Positions 16,663-26,676 are shown, numbered from the stretch's first letter. The stretch is DNA of 64,000 nt from Beijerinckiaceae bacterium (GCA_947453155.1 CANGFE010000002.1:26905-90904), one strand, 5' to 3'. Notes: generated by a model not told the origin, from the letters alone. Numbers and translations: made by a program.

Positions 16663-17358
16663 ATGGCGCAGCTTTATTATCATCCCTTCTGTCCGCATTC
16701 GCGTTTCATCCGCATTGTGATGGCCGAATATGGCATGGAACCCGAGATGATTGAGGAGCGCACCTTTGAGCGCCGCCAAGACTTTCTCATTCTGAACCCC
16801 GCCAATACGACCCCCGTTTTGACCGATGGCCAAATGGTCTCGGCCATTGTCGGCCCCAATGTCATCGCCGAATATCTGGATGAGACGCGCGGGCTGGCTC
16901 TGGGCGCACGCCGCCTTATGCCGGAAGATCCGGCCGGGCGCGTGGAAGTGCGCCGCCTGCTCGAATGGTTCAACACCAAATTCTTCGCCGAAGTCACGCA
17001 ATGGCTGGTGCAGGAAAAAGTCTTCAAGCGCCAGATGCGCTCTGATCAAGGTGGCGGTGCGCCGGATATGGAATTGGTCCGTGCCGCGCGCCACAATATC
17101 CGCTATCATCTGCGCTACATTGGCTGGCTGGTGCAGTCGCGCAATTGGCTCGCAGGGGATCGCATGACTTATGCTGATCTCGCGGCGGCCGCGCATCTCT
17201 CCAGCGTGGATTTCCTGGGCGACGTGCCATGGGGCGAGGACGAAGCAGCGAAACATTGGTACGCGCGGGTGAAATCCCGCCCGTCGTTCCGTGCGATTCT
17301 GAACGACCGTCTGCCGGGGATCACACCCTCTCCGGAATATGCGGATCTCGATTTCTGA
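16663..17358 (+). CDS. fzlA: Glutathione S-transferase-fold protein, probable FtsZ-binding FzlA
   Basis: FzlA is an essential GST-like protein in Caulobacter that binds and curves FtsZ filaments during constriction; homologues across alphaproteobacteria are not ordinary detoxifying GSTs. The 232-residue protein has a thioredoxin-like N-terminus (LYYHPFCPHSRFIRIVMAEY), an all-helical C-terminal half (RDYIGWLVQSRNWL-like, with NWLAGDRMTYADLAAAAHLS) and the conserved tail ITPSPEYADLDF that matches the FzlA C-terminal extension. A plain GST is the alternative. It is upstream of queG. Confidence 0.72.
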   Translation: MAQLYYHPFCPHSRFIRIVMAEYGMEPEMIEERTFERRQDFLILNPANTTPVLTDGQMVSAIVGPNVIAEYLDETRGLALGARRLMPEDPAGRVEVRRLLEWFNTKFFAEVTQWLVQEKVFKRQMRSDQGGGAPDMELVRAARHNIRYHLRYIGWLVQSRNWLAGDRMTYADLAAAAHLSSVDFLGDVPWGEDEAAKHWYARVKSRPSFRAILNDRLPGITPSPEYADLDF

Positions 17359-18491
17359 ACGCGGCCTTTCTCACCCGCTTGCGCAAACGCGCTGATGAGC
17401 TGGGCTTCGATGCTCTGCGCATCGTCAGGCCCGACGCCATCCCAGATGCCCCGCAACGCCTGACCGAATGGCTCGGGCAAGGCGCGCATGGCTCTATGGA
17501 CTGGATGGAAGAAACAAGAGAGCGACGCGCTGATCCGCGCGTCCTCTGGTCGGATGTGCGCTCCATCGCCATGCTCGGCATGAACTACGGGCCCGATATT
17601 GATCCGCGCGATGTGCTGGCGCAGAAAGACAAGGGTGCGATTTCTGTCTATGCGCGCCATCGCGATTATCATGATCTCGTCAAAGGCCGCTTGAAAATGC
17701 TGGCCTCGTGGATTGCGGGCGAAGCAAAAAAAGATCCTGCACTCGAGATGAAAGTTTTTGTCGATACAGCGCCCGTGATGGAAAAGCCTTTGGCCGCTGC
17801 CGCCGGACTTGGCTGGCAGGGTAAGCACACCAATCTTGTGTCGCGTGACTTCGGCTCCTGGCTTTTTTTGGGTTCGATCTTTTTGAATATGGATCTGCCA
17901 GCTGACGAGCCGGAGATTGATCATTGCGGTTCATGCTCGGCCTGTCTGGAGGCTTGCCCGACAGAGGCTTTTACCGCGCCCTATCAACTCGATGCGCGCC
18001 GCTGCATTTCCTATCTGACGATTGAACATCACGGGCCCATTGATCGCGAGTTCCGCGCGAAAATGGGCAATCGCATTTATGGTTGCGATGATTGTTTGGC
18101 AGCTTGCCCGTGGAACAAATTTGCGCAAGTCGCGCGCGAAGCGAAATTGCAGGCGCGTGAAGATTTGCTGGCGCCCGATCTGGATGCGCTGGCACAATTG
18201 GATGATGCAGCTTTCCGTGCGCATTTTTCTGGCTCGCCGATCAAGCGCATTGGCTTGGCGCGCTTTCGTCGCAATCTGATGATTGCTATGGGCAATTCAG
18301 GTGATGCCCGCATGCGTCCGCATGTGATGCACAATTTGCGCTTTGCCGATCCGCAAGTGCGCGCCATGGCGGTTTGGGCTGCGGGGCAATTGTTTGAGCC
18401 AGATGACATTGTCGCGCTGGCGCAAGAACATGCAGGCGAAACAGATGCTGGCGTTGTCGCCGAATGGCAGGCCTTGGGAGCCATGAGATGA
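17229..18491 (+). CDS. queG: Epoxyqueuosine reductase QueG
   Basis: QueG reduces epoxyqueuosine to queuosine in tRNA anticodons using cobalamin and two 4Fe-4S clusters. Motifs: HCGSCSACLEACPTEAF and CDDCLAACPWNKF for the clusters, plus VDTAPVMEKPLAAAAGLGWQ for the cobalamin-binding part. The start is uncertain: ATG 17229 overlaps fzlA by 130 bp, while homology begins near residue 43 (NAAFLTRLRKRADELGFD). CTG 17355, overlapping the fzlA stop, or TTG 17379 may be the true start. The 3' end overlaps the next gene (ATGA). Confidence 0.93.
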   Translation: MGRGRSSETLVRAGEIPPVVPCDSERPSAGDHTLSGICGSRFLNAAFLTRLRKRADELGFDALRIVRPDAIPDAPQRLTEWLGQGAHGSMDWMEETRERRADPRVLWSDVRSIAMLGMNYGPDIDPRDVLAQKDKGAISVYARHRDYHDLVKGRLKMLASWIAGEAKKDPALEMKVFVDTAPVMEKPLAAAAGLGWQGKHTNLVSRDFGSWLFLGSIFLNMDLPADEPEIDHCGSCSACLEACPTEAFTAPYQLDARRCISYLTIEHHGPIDREFRAKMGNRIYGCDDCLAACPWNKFAQVAREAKLQAREDLLAPDLDALAQLDDAAFRAHFSGSPIKRIGLARFRRNLMIAMGNSGDARMRPHVMHNLRFADPQVRAMAVWAAGQLFEPDDIVALAQEHAGETDAGVVAEWQALGAMR

Positions 18492-19333
18492 ATCTTCTGA
18501 TTTTTGGCTATGGCTATTCTTCACATGCCTTTGTCGCGCGTTATGGCGACATCTTTTCAACCATCCATGCCACGACGCGCAGTGCCGATAAATTCGCGCA
18601 GATGGATGACGTGACGCCCGTTCTTTTCACGGACGCAGCAGAGGCGCTCTCGCAAGCCGATATCATTCTGGTCTCCGCGCCACCTGATGCGGAAAGCGAT
18701 CCGGTCTTGCGTCATTATGTAGACGCTTTCGAGACCGCACCCGCGCAACGCATGATCTATCTCTCGACCGTGGGCGTTTATGGCGATCATCAAGGCGCAT
18801 GGGTGGATGAAGACACGCCTTGCGTGCCCGTGGCCGAGCGCTCGCATGCGCGCCTGAGCGCCGAACAGGCGTGGACAGAATGTGCCGCCGATATGGGTGC
18901 GGAGCTCGATATTCTGCGTTTGTCAGGAATCTATGGTCCGCAGCGCAATGCGCTGGCCAATCTGCGCGAGGGCACGGCGCGGCGGATCATCAAGCCGGGC
19001 CAAGTCTTCAACCGGATTCACGTGGCTGATATTGCCGATGCGATTGCCGCCTGCATCGCGCGCGGTCAGCCGGGGCGCATTTACAATGTGACCGATGACG
19101 AGCCTGCGCCACCGCAAGATGTCGTGGAATATGCCGCGACATTATTGGGCATGGCGCCGCCGCCCGAGCGCGATTTCGCCACGACAGAAATGACGCCGAT
19201 GGCGCGCTCTTTCTATGGTGAGAACAAGCGCGTTTCCAACAAGCGCATCAAAAGCGAATTGGGATTTGAATTCGCCCACCCGACCTATCGCGAGGGTTTG
19301 CAGGCTTTATTGGCGCAGGGCGAAGGGCGCTGA
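18488..19333 (+). CDS. Atypical SDR-family NAD(P)-binding protein, YeeZ-like
   Basis: An NAD-dependent epimerase/dehydratase-like protein of 281 residues. The Rossmann motif is GYGYSS at 7-12. The active-site serine region LSTVGVYGDHQG is present, but the YxxxK catalytic pair is missing: that place reads SHARLSAEQAW. This resembles the atypical SDRs such as YeeZ, so the reaction is unknown. It starts by ATGA overlap with queG and ends exactly against the olsB stop codon on the other strand (TGA then TCA). Confidence 0.8.
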   Translation: MNLLIFGYGYSSHAFVARYGDIFSTIHATTRSADKFAQMDDVTPVLFTDAAEALSQADIILVSAPPDAESDPVLRHYVDAFETAPAQRMIYLSTVGVYGDHQGAWVDEDTPCVPVAERSHARLSAEQAWTECAADMGAELDILRLSGIYGPQRNALANLREGTARRIIKPGQVFNRIHVADIADAIAACIARGQPGRIYNVTDDEPAPPQDVVEYAATLLGMAPPPERDFATTEMTPMARSFYGENKRVSNKRIKSELGFEFAHPTYREGLQALLAQGEGR

Positions 19334-20236
19334 TCAGGCCGCGCGCTGTGTCGGCGAGAAATGCTCCAGATATTTCGCGTCAATGGCCGAGACGGGCAGA
19401 ACAACCAGCACATCAACCGTGCCGAACTGCCGATCAATGACAGCACCCGCACCGAATTTCGCACCCACGCGCAAATAGCCGCGGATCAGGGTCGGTAGCG
19501 CATCGAGAGCACGACGCAATTCAATCGCATCTTTGGAAATCATATCCATCGACACAAAACGTTCGGGCAAAGCCTTTGCCGCCCAGTCGCCTTCGCTCAT
19601 CGCGTGGTGGTGCAAAAACGAGAGCGGTAAAGCATGGGCCAGTGGATTGGTGCCCTCAAACGACGCGCAGCCGATCATCGCGCCGATGCGGTAATGCTGC
19701 ATATAGGCAGCAATGCCGCGCCAAAGCAGTTCGATCGTGCGCTTCGAGCGATATTCGGGCAGGACGCAAGAGCGGCCGAGTTCCAGAAAGCGTGCGCCGG
19801 CGTGTCGGGCCAGCAGCGGCGCAATATCAAACTCCTGCGCGCTGTAAAAACCGCCATGCTTCTCAGCCATGTCTTGGCGAAGCAGGCGATAGGTGCCGAC
19901 GACCTTCGGCTTTTTGCGGCCGAATTTATTGCGCGCCTCATGGTCGATGACGAGCATATGGTCGCAAATGCGATCAAAGGGGCAAATGTCACGACGCGCT
20001 AAGGTAGAGCGGGCATCGGCAATGGCACCGCCTTCTTCAAAGAAGACGCGGTAGCGCAATTTCTGTGCGCGGCGGATGTCTTTTTTGGTGATCGCGAGGC
20101 GGGCTTCGAGCGAACCCATCCGCCCCAGACAGGGGTCGAGCGTGCCATGATCGCGTACCGCCCGTGGCATGATTTTCATCCCTGCTTGGAAAGCTGAGCG
20201 CAAAACCTGCGTCGGTGAAGTGATCTTCGCTATCAT
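19334..20236 (-). CDS. olsB: Ornithine-acyl-ACP N-acyltransferase-like protein OlsB
   Basis: OlsB attaches a 3-hydroxyacyl chain to ornithine, the first step to ornithine lipids, phosphorus-free membrane lipids. The start at 20236 (MIAKITSPTQVLRSAFQAG) is preferred, since the 62 upstream codons are not protein-like. The 300-residue GNAT-fold protein shows QKLRYRVFFEEGGA, the core GTYRLLRQDMAEKHGGFYSAQEFD and FLELGRSCVLPEYRSKRTIELLW, all typical of the OlsB/hemolysin-like acyltransferase family. The acyl substrate is inferred. No olsA is in the window. Confidence 0.83.
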   Translation of the reverse strand: MIAKITSPTQVLRSAFQAGMKIMPRAVRDHGTLDPCLGRMGSLEARLAITKKDIRRAQKLRYRVFFEEGGAIADARSTLARRDICPFDRICDHMLVIDHEARNKFGRKKPKVVGTYRLLRQDMAEKHGGFYSAQEFDIAPLLARHAGARFLELGRSCVLPEYRSKRTIELLWRGIAAYMQHYRIGAMIGCASFEGTNPLAHALPLSFLHHHAMSEGDWAAKALPERFVSMDMISKDAIELRRALDALPTLIRGYLRVGAKFGAGAVIDRQFGTVDVLVVLPVSAIDAKYLEHFSPTQRAA

Positions 20237-20280
20237 TGATTCCCATCCCTCTGATGAGAGACAGACACCACAGGTTTGAT

Positions 20281-20328
20281 AAGCTTTTATGACATTTTGC
20301 GCTGGGCGCCAGCCCGTCACAAAAGCTT
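20281..20328. other. Nested inverted repeat between comM and olsB
   Basis: The outer arms AAGCTTTTATGAC (20281-20293) and GTCACAAAAGCTT (20316-20328) match in 12 of 13 positions and enclose a perfect GCTGG-GCG-CCAGC hairpin (20301-20313). It lies after the comM stop and before olsB, in their common direction. No T-run follows on the minus strand, so it may be an RNA structure in the olsB leader or a regulator site rather than a simple terminator. Confidence 0.6.
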
Positions 20329-20336
20329 TCGTCTTT

Positions 20337-21875
20337 TCAAGCCGCTTGCGCTGTCCGCGCCGCCTCACCGCGATAGGACAAGGCCTCGGCCACATGGATG
20401 CGCCGCACGCTGTCTGATTCATCGAGGTCGGCCAGCGTGCGGGCGAGTTTCAACACGCGGTGAAAGCCGCGTGCGGTCAGGCGCAGCCGATCCGCCGCCT
20501 CGCGGATGAGCTCCGTCCCCGCTTTATCGGGCCGCGCCATTTGCTCGACCACGGCAGCAGAGGCTGCGCTATTGGTGACGAGATCCGGCAGGCCGAGATC
20601 GAGAAAACGCTGGCGTTGAATCGCGCGGGCGCGCGCGACGCGTGCAGCCACTTCGCGCGAGCCTTCGCTGGGGGTGGGCAGCAGCAAATCGCTGGCATGG
20701 ACGGCGGGCACCTCAATCGTCAGATCGAAACGATCCAGCAAAGGCCCCGACATTTTTGCCTGATATTGCGCCATGCAGCGCGTTTTGGGGCGGCGCTGGC
20801 AGGCATAGCCGGGGTCAGTCGCATGGCCGCAGCGACAGGGATTCATTGCGGCCACCAATTGAAAGCGCGCCGGATAAGTCACACGCGCATTGGCGCGCGA
20901 CACGCTGACTTCGCCCGTCTCAATCGGCTGGCGCAAGGAATCGAGCGCCTGCATAGAAAATTCGGGCAATTCATCGAGAAACAAAACGCCATGATGGGCG
21001 AGCGACACTTCACCGGGTCGCGCATAAAAACCGCCACCTGTGAGCGCTGCCATAGAGGCCGAATGATGGGGCGCACGAAACGGTCTGCGATCCGTCAATT
21101 CTCCACCCGCCAGCAATCCGGCGACTGAATGGATCATCGAGACTTCCAGCAATTCGCGCGGCGAGAGCGGCGGTAGAATGGAGGGCAGCCGTGCCGCCAG
21201 CATGCTTTTGCCAGCGCCCGGTGGTCCGCTCATCAAGAGATGGTGGCCACCAGCAGCTGCAATTTCGAGCGCGCGTTTGGCGCTTTCTTGTCCTTTGATT
21301 TCGGCCAGATCAGGCTGCGGCGCACCGTTGGCGCGCATCGCGGGCAAGGGGCGCGAGAGCACTTGCGTGCCTTTGAAATGATTGGCGAGCTGGATCAGCG
21401 AACGCGGCGCAATGATGTCGAGATCAGATGAGGCCCAAGCCGCTTCCGGCCCGCAAGCTGACGGGCAAATCAAACCCTGTCCGCGCGCATTGGCAGCAAC
21501 TGCCGCAGGTAAACAGCCAGCGACGGGGGTGATTGTGCCGTCGAGCGCCAGCTCGCCCAAAATCGTATAGCCCGCCAGAGCATCGGCCGGGATGGCACCC
21601 ATCGCCGCCATAATGGCGAGCGCAATCGGCAAATCGAAATGACTGCCTTCCTTCGGCATGTCGGCGGGCGCGAGATTGATGATGACCCGGCGTGCGGGCA
21701 TGGCGAGGCCAGAGGCCATCAAAGCGCCGCGCACCCGCTCGCGCGATTCGGCCACAGCTTTGTCGCCGAGTCCCACGACAATAAAGGCCACCTGGCCGGG
21801 GACGAGCTGCACCTGCACGTCGACCGGTCGGGCCTCGATCCCCTCAAAGGCTATTGTCGCGACCCTGGCCACCAT
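20337..21875 (-). CDS. comM: ComM/YifB-family Mg-chelatase-like AAA+ ATPase
   Basis: ComM is a hexameric helicase-like ATPase that aids branch migration during natural transformation. The start at 21875 (MVARVATIAFEGIEA) is where homology begins. The 512-residue protein has the N-terminal Lon-protease-like domain, Walker A GPPGAGKS at 217-224, Walker B region VLFLDELPEF, and the cysteine cluster CRCGHATDPGYACQRR in the Mg-chelatase-type module. It is complete. No other competence gene is next to it. Confidence 0.95.
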   Translation of the reverse strand: MVARVATIAFEGIEARPVDVQVQLVPGQVAFIVVGLGDKAVAESRERVRGALMASGLAMPARRVIINLAPADMPKEGSHFDLPIALAIMAAMGAIPADALAGYTILGELALDGTITPVAGCLPAAVAANARGQGLICPSACGPEAAWASSDLDIIAPRSLIQLANHFKGTQVLSRPLPAMRANGAPQPDLAEIKGQESAKRALEIAAAGGHHLLMSGPPGAGKSMLAARLPSILPPLSPRELLEVSMIHSVAGLLAGGELTDRRPFRAPHHSASMAALTGGGFYARPGEVSLAHHGVLFLDELPEFSMQALDSLRQPIETGEVSVSRANARVTYPARFQLVAAMNPCRCGHATDPGYACQRRPKTRCMAQYQAKMSGPLLDRFDLTIEVPAVHASDLLLPTPSEGSREVAARVARARAIQRQRFLDLGLPDLVTNSAASAAVVEQMARPDKAGTELIREAADRLRLTARGFHRVLKLARTLADLDESDSVRRIHVAEALSYRGEAARTAQAA

Positions 21876-21971
21876 GAGCCCGCTCCATCTGACGCAAAGG
21901 CAGGGCAAAGCTTGGCTGATATTTCAGATCACGTCAAGAACGTTTCGTGAACATTAACATTTTGGGGCGGA

Positions 21972-24473
21972 TCAGGTCCCGCGGGGTTTGGCGCGCGTTG
22001 TGGGCGCGGCAGCGGCCGGATCATCGGGCCAGGGGTGGCGTGGATAGCGGCCCTTCATCTCTGTCTTCACGGCGGCCCAAGACCCTTTCCAGAAACCGGG
22101 CAGGTCTTTGGTGATTTGAATCGGGCGATGGGCGGGCGAGAGCAGATGCAAGGTGAGCGGCACGCGGCCACCCGCAAGTGACGGGTGTGTCGAGAGGCCG
22201 AACAATTCCTGCACGCGGATGGCCAGCACAGGCCCGCCTTCGGCTTCATAATCGACAGCCACGTGCGAGCCGGTGGGCGCTGCGAAATGCGTGGGTGCTT
22301 CGGCATCCAGTCGGCGCGTCATGTCCCAAGGCAGAAGGGCGGCAAGTGCGGCATCGAGATCGCTGGCCGTAATCGCATTGAGCGATGTGCGCCCTTCAAT
22401 AAAGGGCGCGAGCCAGTCTTGTGCATTTTGTGCGAGAGCTGCGTCAGAGAGATCGGGCCATTCCTCGCCTTCGGCACGACGCAAAAACATGACGCGATCG
22501 CGCCATTGTTTCTGGGACTTCGTCCAAGGCAATTTGTCGATGCCGATCGAAGCAGTACCCTGCGCCAGTGCAGACGCGGTTTGCGCATTGGCCTCCACGG
22601 GCAAAATCTGTTCAGCCAGTGCAATCGCTCCAAGCTTGCGTGCACGTCGGCGGCGCAGGCTCATGCTTTGCTTGTCGAACGCCACTTCATCGCGCTCGAC
22701 AATCTGCGGACCGGCGATTTTTTCGACATCTTCTGCACTGAGTGCAGCACCCGCTAAAATACGTGCCGCGCCTGCGCGACCTGCAATTTCTGCAATAGCC
22801 AGATAAGGCTCACGCGCAAGACGCTCATGGCCTTCCATCGCCCCGGCGCGACCATTGACCATGAGAAACTCGCCATCACGCCCACGTGCTTTGGCGATGC
22901 GGTCGGGATAGGCAATCGCAATCAAACGTCCGCAATCATGAATGTCGCCGCTATCTTGATCTTTGCGCCCAGTTTGCCGCGCGGCTTCTTCCGCAAAACC
23001 ACGCGCAAGGCGGCGTGCATCTTCGGCACGTTGTGCGCGATCACGCCGGAAATTCTCAACGCGCTCGGCCAAATCAATGCGCTCGCCACCCAAGCCACGT
23101 TCCACCAGCACAGCCGCGAGATCAGCCGCCAAGCGCGCTTCACCTTGTTTGGCAGCTTCAATCACCATGCGCGCCAAGCGGGGTGGCAAAGCCAGTGCGC
23201 GAATGGCTTGTCCATGCGCCGTGATCGCGCCCGTCTCATCCAGCGCATCCAGAGAAACCAGCAATTGACGGGCTTCTTTCAGCGCGGGCGCGGGTGGCGG
23301 ATCAAGCCAAGCGAGCTGGTTGGGATCACGCACACCCCAAGCCGCGAGATCCAGCAAGAGGCTCGACAAATCAGCCGAGAGAATTTCTGGTTGCGAGAAA
23401 GCCTCCAGCGCACCGGTCGCGGCTTCCTCCCAAAGTCGATAGCAAACGCCGGGCTCTGTACGGCCCGCACGACCACGTCTTTGGTCTGCAGCGGCGCGCG
23501 ACACGCGCATTGTTTCCAATCGCGTCAATCCCAGATCAGGCTCGAAGCGCGGCACACGCGCAAGCCCGCTATCAATCACCACGCGCACGCCTTCAATGGT
23601 GAGCGAAGTCTCGGCAATGGAGGTTGCCAGCACAATTTTGCGCTTGCCCGCTTTGGCCGGCAGCACAGCGCGGTCCTGGGCAACGCGATCCATCGCGCCA
23701 TAGAGCGGGGCGAGTTCTGCATTGTCGGGCAATGTGCCATCAAGCATTTGCGCGACGCGGCGGATTTCACCTTGGCCCGGAAGAAAGGCGAGAATAGAGC
23801 CACCTTCTGCGCGCAAAGCCGTCTGGATGGCGCGCACCATATCCTCATCCAGCCGCGAACGCGCTTCGCGCGGCAGATGGCGCGTTTCAATCGGATAAGC
23901 GCGGCCCTCGCTCACAATGACCGGACAATCGCTCATCAATTTGGAAACGCGCGCCCCATCCAGCGTCGCTGACATGACGAGAATGCGTAAATCCTCGCGC
24001 AGACCCGCTTGTGCTTCGAGCGCGAGTGCGAGGCCAAGATCAGCATCAAGCGAGCGCTCGTGAAATTCATCGAAGACAACGGCCGCGACGCCCTTCAATT
24101 CTGGGTCATCCAAAATCATCCGCGCGAAGACGCCTTCCGTGACGACTTCAATCCGCGTCTTGGCGGAGATGCGCGATTGCAGGCGCACGCGCAGTCCCAC
24201 TGTCTCGCCGACGCTTTCGCCCAAAGTCGAGGCCATGCGCTCGGCCGCGGCGCGTGCGGCGAGCCGTCGTGGCTCCAGCAGAATGATTTTGCCGCCCGCC
24301 GCAAAGGCCTCGTCTTTGAGGACCAGCGGCACGCGGGTGGTTTTGCCCGCACCCGGTGGGGCGACCAGCACAAGACGGGTATGGGCAGCTGATTTTGCGC
24401 GCAATTCTCCCAGCACCGCATCAATGGGCAGGGCAAAGGAGAAATCGGGCGGGACGTTGGCCATAGAGGTCAT
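21972..24473 (-). CDS. hrpB: ATP-dependent helicase HrpB
   Basis: A DEAH-family RNA helicase-like protein of uncertain role in bacteria. The 833-residue protein has Walker A GAGKTT at 41-46, the DEFH box at 135-138 (normal for HrpB), SAT motif in VMSATLDG, motif [10 protein letters not shown], and the HrpB-specific C-terminal domain with [17 protein letters not shown] at the end. The start could also be the in-frame ATG 9 bp downstream. A hairpin plus T-run lies directly upstream (24482-24500). Confidence 0.95.
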   Translation of the reverse strand: MTSMANVPPDFSFALPIDAVLGELRAKSAAHTRLVLVAPPGAGKTTRVPLVLKDEAFAAGGKIILLEPRRLAARAAAERMASTLGESVGETVGLRVRLQSRISAKTRIEVVTEGVFARMILDDPELKGVAAVVFDEFHERSLDADLGLALALEAQAGLREDLRILVMSATLDGARVSKLMSDCPVIVSEGRAYPIETRHLPREARSRLDEDMVRAIQTALRAEGGSILAFLPGQGEIRRVAQMLDGTLPDNAELAPLYGAMDRVAQDRAVLPAKAGKRKIVLATSIAETSLTIEGVRVVIDSGLARVPRFEPDLGLTRLETMRVSRAAADQRRGRAGRTEPGVCYRLWEEAATGALEAFSQPEILSADLSSLLLDLAAWGVRDPNQLAWLDPPPAPALKEARQLLVSLDALDETGAITAHGQAIRALALPPRLARMVIEAAKQGEARLAADLAAVLVERGLGGERIDLAERVENFRRDRAQRAEDARRLARGFAEEAARQTGRKDQDSGDIHDCGRLIAIAYPDRIAKARGRDGEFLMVNGRAGAMEGHERLAREPYLAIAEIAGRAGAARILAGAALSAEDVEKIAGPQIVERDEVAFDKQSMSLRRRRARKLGAIALAEQILPVEANAQTASALAQGTASIGIDKLPWTKSQKQWRDRVMFLRRAEGEEWPDLSDAALAQNAQDWLAPFIEGRTSLNAITASDLDAALAALLPWDMTRRLDAEAPTHFAAPTGSHVAVDYEAEGGPVLAIRVQELFGLSTHPSLAGGRVPLTLHLLSPAHRPIQITKDLPGFWKGSWAAVKTEMKGRYPRHPWPDDPAAAAPTTRAKPRGT

Positions 24474-24481
24474 GTCTCAAA

Positions 24482-24500
24482 AACTGCCCCTCGGGGCAAG
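24482..24500 (-). promoter_or_regulatory. Hairpin with T-run immediately before hrpB
   Basis: On the minus strand a TGCCC-CGAG-GGGCA hairpin is followed by AGTTTTT and, five bases later, the hrpB ATG. This looks like a small terminator in the leader, or a structure masking the start. The stem is short. Confidence 0.3.
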
Positions 24501-24647
24501 TTGGTGGGGGCAGGCAACCCCAAGACGCCCCGACCAATTATCTTTCAGCGGCTCGGGCGTAGCCTCTTCTCCCGCGTTGCGGAAAGGAGTATAGCCCCTC
24601 GGCCCAGACAAAGGGCGATCAGAGGATTGACCTCTAAGGACGAATAC

Positions 24648-26639
24648 ATGCCCCACGGCCCGTCGGTGGATCAAAGCTCGCATCAGCCCGAGCACCACGC
24701 CCATGCTCCCGATCATCATGACCATCATCACGACGGACACGGCCATGGCCACGGCCATGGACACGGGGCTGGTCATGACCATGGCGGCCACGGCAGCCTC
24801 GCGTCGCTGACTTTGGGCTCCATCGGCGTCGTCTATGGCGACATCGGCACGAGCCCGCTCTACGCTTTGCGTGAATCGCTCGCTCATACGGCGGGTGTGG
24901 GCTCGCATGATGAAAATGTGCTGGGCGTTGTCTCGCTGCTCATCTGGGCTTTGTTTCTCATCGTCACCATCAAATATGTCATCTTCGTCATGCGCGCTGA
25001 TAACCGCGGCGAAGGTGGCACATTGGCGCTGATGGCTTTGGCGCAATCAGCCATTGGCCGTCGCTCCATCGGCGTTTTGTTTCTCGGCATTCTTGGTGCT
25101 TCGTTGTTTACGGGCGATGCCATCATCACGCCTGCGATTTCGGTGCTGTCAGCCGTTGAAGGTCTGAAACTCGTCGCACCTGCGCTCGATCATTATATTC
25201 TGCCGATCACCTTTGTGATCTTGATCACTTTGTTCATGGTGCAAAGCCGTGGCACGGGAGCTGTAGCCGGATTTTTCGGGCCCATCATGGTGATCTGGTT
25301 TTTGGCTCTGGCAGCGATGGGTATTTCGCATCTGGGTGATGCGCCGCGCATTCTTTATGCTTTCAACCCGCTTTATGGCCTGACCTTTCTTTTCTCGCAC
25401 GGGCTCTTGAGCTTTGTTGTGATGGGCTCGGTCTTCCTCGCGGTGACGGGCGCGGAAGCACTTTATGCCGATATGGGTCACTTCGGCCGCCGCCCCATCC
25501 AGCTCGCTTGGTCTTTCTTCGTTCTGCCAGCGCTGGTGCTGAACTATCTTGGGCAAGGGGCTTTGCTCTTGGCCAATCCGCAGGCGATGGATAATCCCTT
25601 CTTCCTGATGGCCCCTGATTGGGCGCTGCTGCCGCTCGTGATTTTGGCGACGGTCGCCACAATCATCGCGAGCCAGGCGACGATCACGGGCGCTTTCTCG
25701 CTTGCGCGCCAAGCTATTCAGCTCGGCCTCTTGCCGCGTTTGGAAATCCAGCACACCTCCGACAAGCAGGAAGGCCAGATTTATATTCCGCGCGTCAATC
25801 GCACTTTGCTGATTGGCGTGTTGCTGCTGGTGGCCATGTTCAAATCTTCCAGCGCGCTGGCGTCTGCTTACGGCATTGCGGTCACGGCTTCGATGGTCGT
25901 CGATTCCATGTTGGCTTTCGTGGTTCTGTGGCGCCTGTGGAAATGGCCGGTGTGGCGTGCTTTCGTCACCATGGGCACATTCTTCGTCATCGAAAGCGTC
26001 TTCTTCTCCGCCAACCTTCTCAAATTGTTTGAAGGTGGTTGGGTGCCGGTCTTGGTCGGCGGCGCAGTCGTGTTGATGATGTGGACGTGGATGCGCGGCT
26101 CGGGCTTCCTCTCGTCCAAGACTCACCGCGATTCCATTCCCATGCGCGATCTCATCCGCATGTTGGAAAAATCAAAACCGACGCGTGTCTCTGGCACCGC
26201 GGTCTTCTTGACGAGTGATGCGGAAGTGGCGCCCTCGGCGCTGATGCATAATCTCAAGCATAATAAAGTGCTGCATGAACGCGTCTTTATTGTGAGCGTG
26301 AACACAGAACAGACGCCGCGCGTCTCGCCCGACAAGCGCTATGAGATTGAAAAGCTCTCGGATGATTTCACCAAGGTCACGCTGCATTTCGGCTTCATGG
26401 AAAGCCCGCGTGTGCCAGCCGCTCTCGCCACGATGCGCAAGGCGGGGTTGAAATTCGATATTATGACGACCTCTTTCTTCTTAGGGCGTCGTTCTTTGAA
26501 GGAAAGTCCGAATTCGGGCATGCCGGTCTGGCAAGATCGCCTGTTCATCATGCTGTCACGACAGGCGGCGAATGCGACGGACTTTTTCTCAATTCCATCG
26601 GATCGCGTTGTTGAGCTTGGCGCGCAGGTGACGGTCTAA
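24648..26639 (+). CDS. kup: KUP/HAK-type potassium transporter with histidine-rich N-terminus
   Basis: Kup is a proton-coupled potassium importer of the inner membrane. I start at ATG 24648, with TAAGGA upstream. The 663-residue protein has the family signature [20 protein letters not shown], followed by about twelve membrane helices and a C-terminal cytoplasmic domain ([15 protein letters not shown]). Odd is the N-terminal tail: 18 of the first 48 residues are histidine, in HH and repeated GH units. Such a tail probably binds metal ions. A terminator lies 38 bp downstream. Confidence 0.95.
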   Translation: MPHGPSVDQSSHQPEHHAHAPDHHDHHHDGHGHGHGHGHGAGHDHGGHGSLASLTLGSIGVVYGDIGTSPLYALRESLAHTAGVGSHDENVLGVVSLLIWALFLIVTIKYVIFVMRADNRGEGGTLALMALAQSAIGRRSIGVLFLGILGASLFTGDAIITPAISVLSAVEGLKLVAPALDHYILPITFVILITLFMVQSRGTGAVAGFFGPIMVIWFLALAAMGISHLGDAPRILYAFNPLYGLTFLFSHGLLSFVVMGSVFLAVTGAEALYADMGHFGRRPIQLAWSFFVLPALVLNYLGQGALLLANPQAMDNPFFLMAPDWALLPLVILATVATIIASQATITGAFSLARQAIQLGLLPRLEIQHTSDKQEGQIYIPRVNRTLLIGVLLLVAMFKSSSALASAYGIAVTASMVVDSMLAFVVLWRLWKWPVWRAFVTMGTFFVIESVFFSANLLKLFEGGWVPVLVGGAVVLMMWTWMRGSGFLSSKTHRDSIPMRDLIRMLEKSKPTRVSGTAVFLTSDAEVAPSALMHNLKHNKVLHERVFIVSVNTEQTPRVSPDKRYEIEKLSDDFTKVTLHFGFMESPRVPAALATMRKAGLKFDIMTTSFFLGRRSLKESPNSGMPVWQDRLFIMLSRQAANATDFFSIPSDRVVELGAQVTV

Positions 26640-26644
26640 TTGAT

Positions 26645-26674
26645 CGTCATTGCGAGCGGAGCGAAGCAATCCAG
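26645..26674 (+). repeat. Half copy of the palindromic intergenic repeat
   Basis: CGTCATTGCGAGCGGAGCG followed by AAGCAATCCAG is one arm of the family seen at 2104-2190. The second arm is missing; a normal terminator takes its place. Confidence 0.8.
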
Positions 26675-26676
26675 AC

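Noticed and set aside
22827..23972. A 381-codon plus-strand frame inside hrpB
   Set aside because: Antisense shadow of a complete helicase gene.
24060..24075. DEFH instead of DEAH in HrpB, considered as a degenerate active site
   Set aside because: DEFH is the normal form in HrpB proteins; other helicase motifs are intact.
24735..24795. Short tandem DNA repeat (GGCCATGGCCACG-like), first suspected as a CRISPR or microsatellite
   Set aside because: It encodes the Gly-His repeat of the Kup N-terminus in frame; no spacers and no cas genes.
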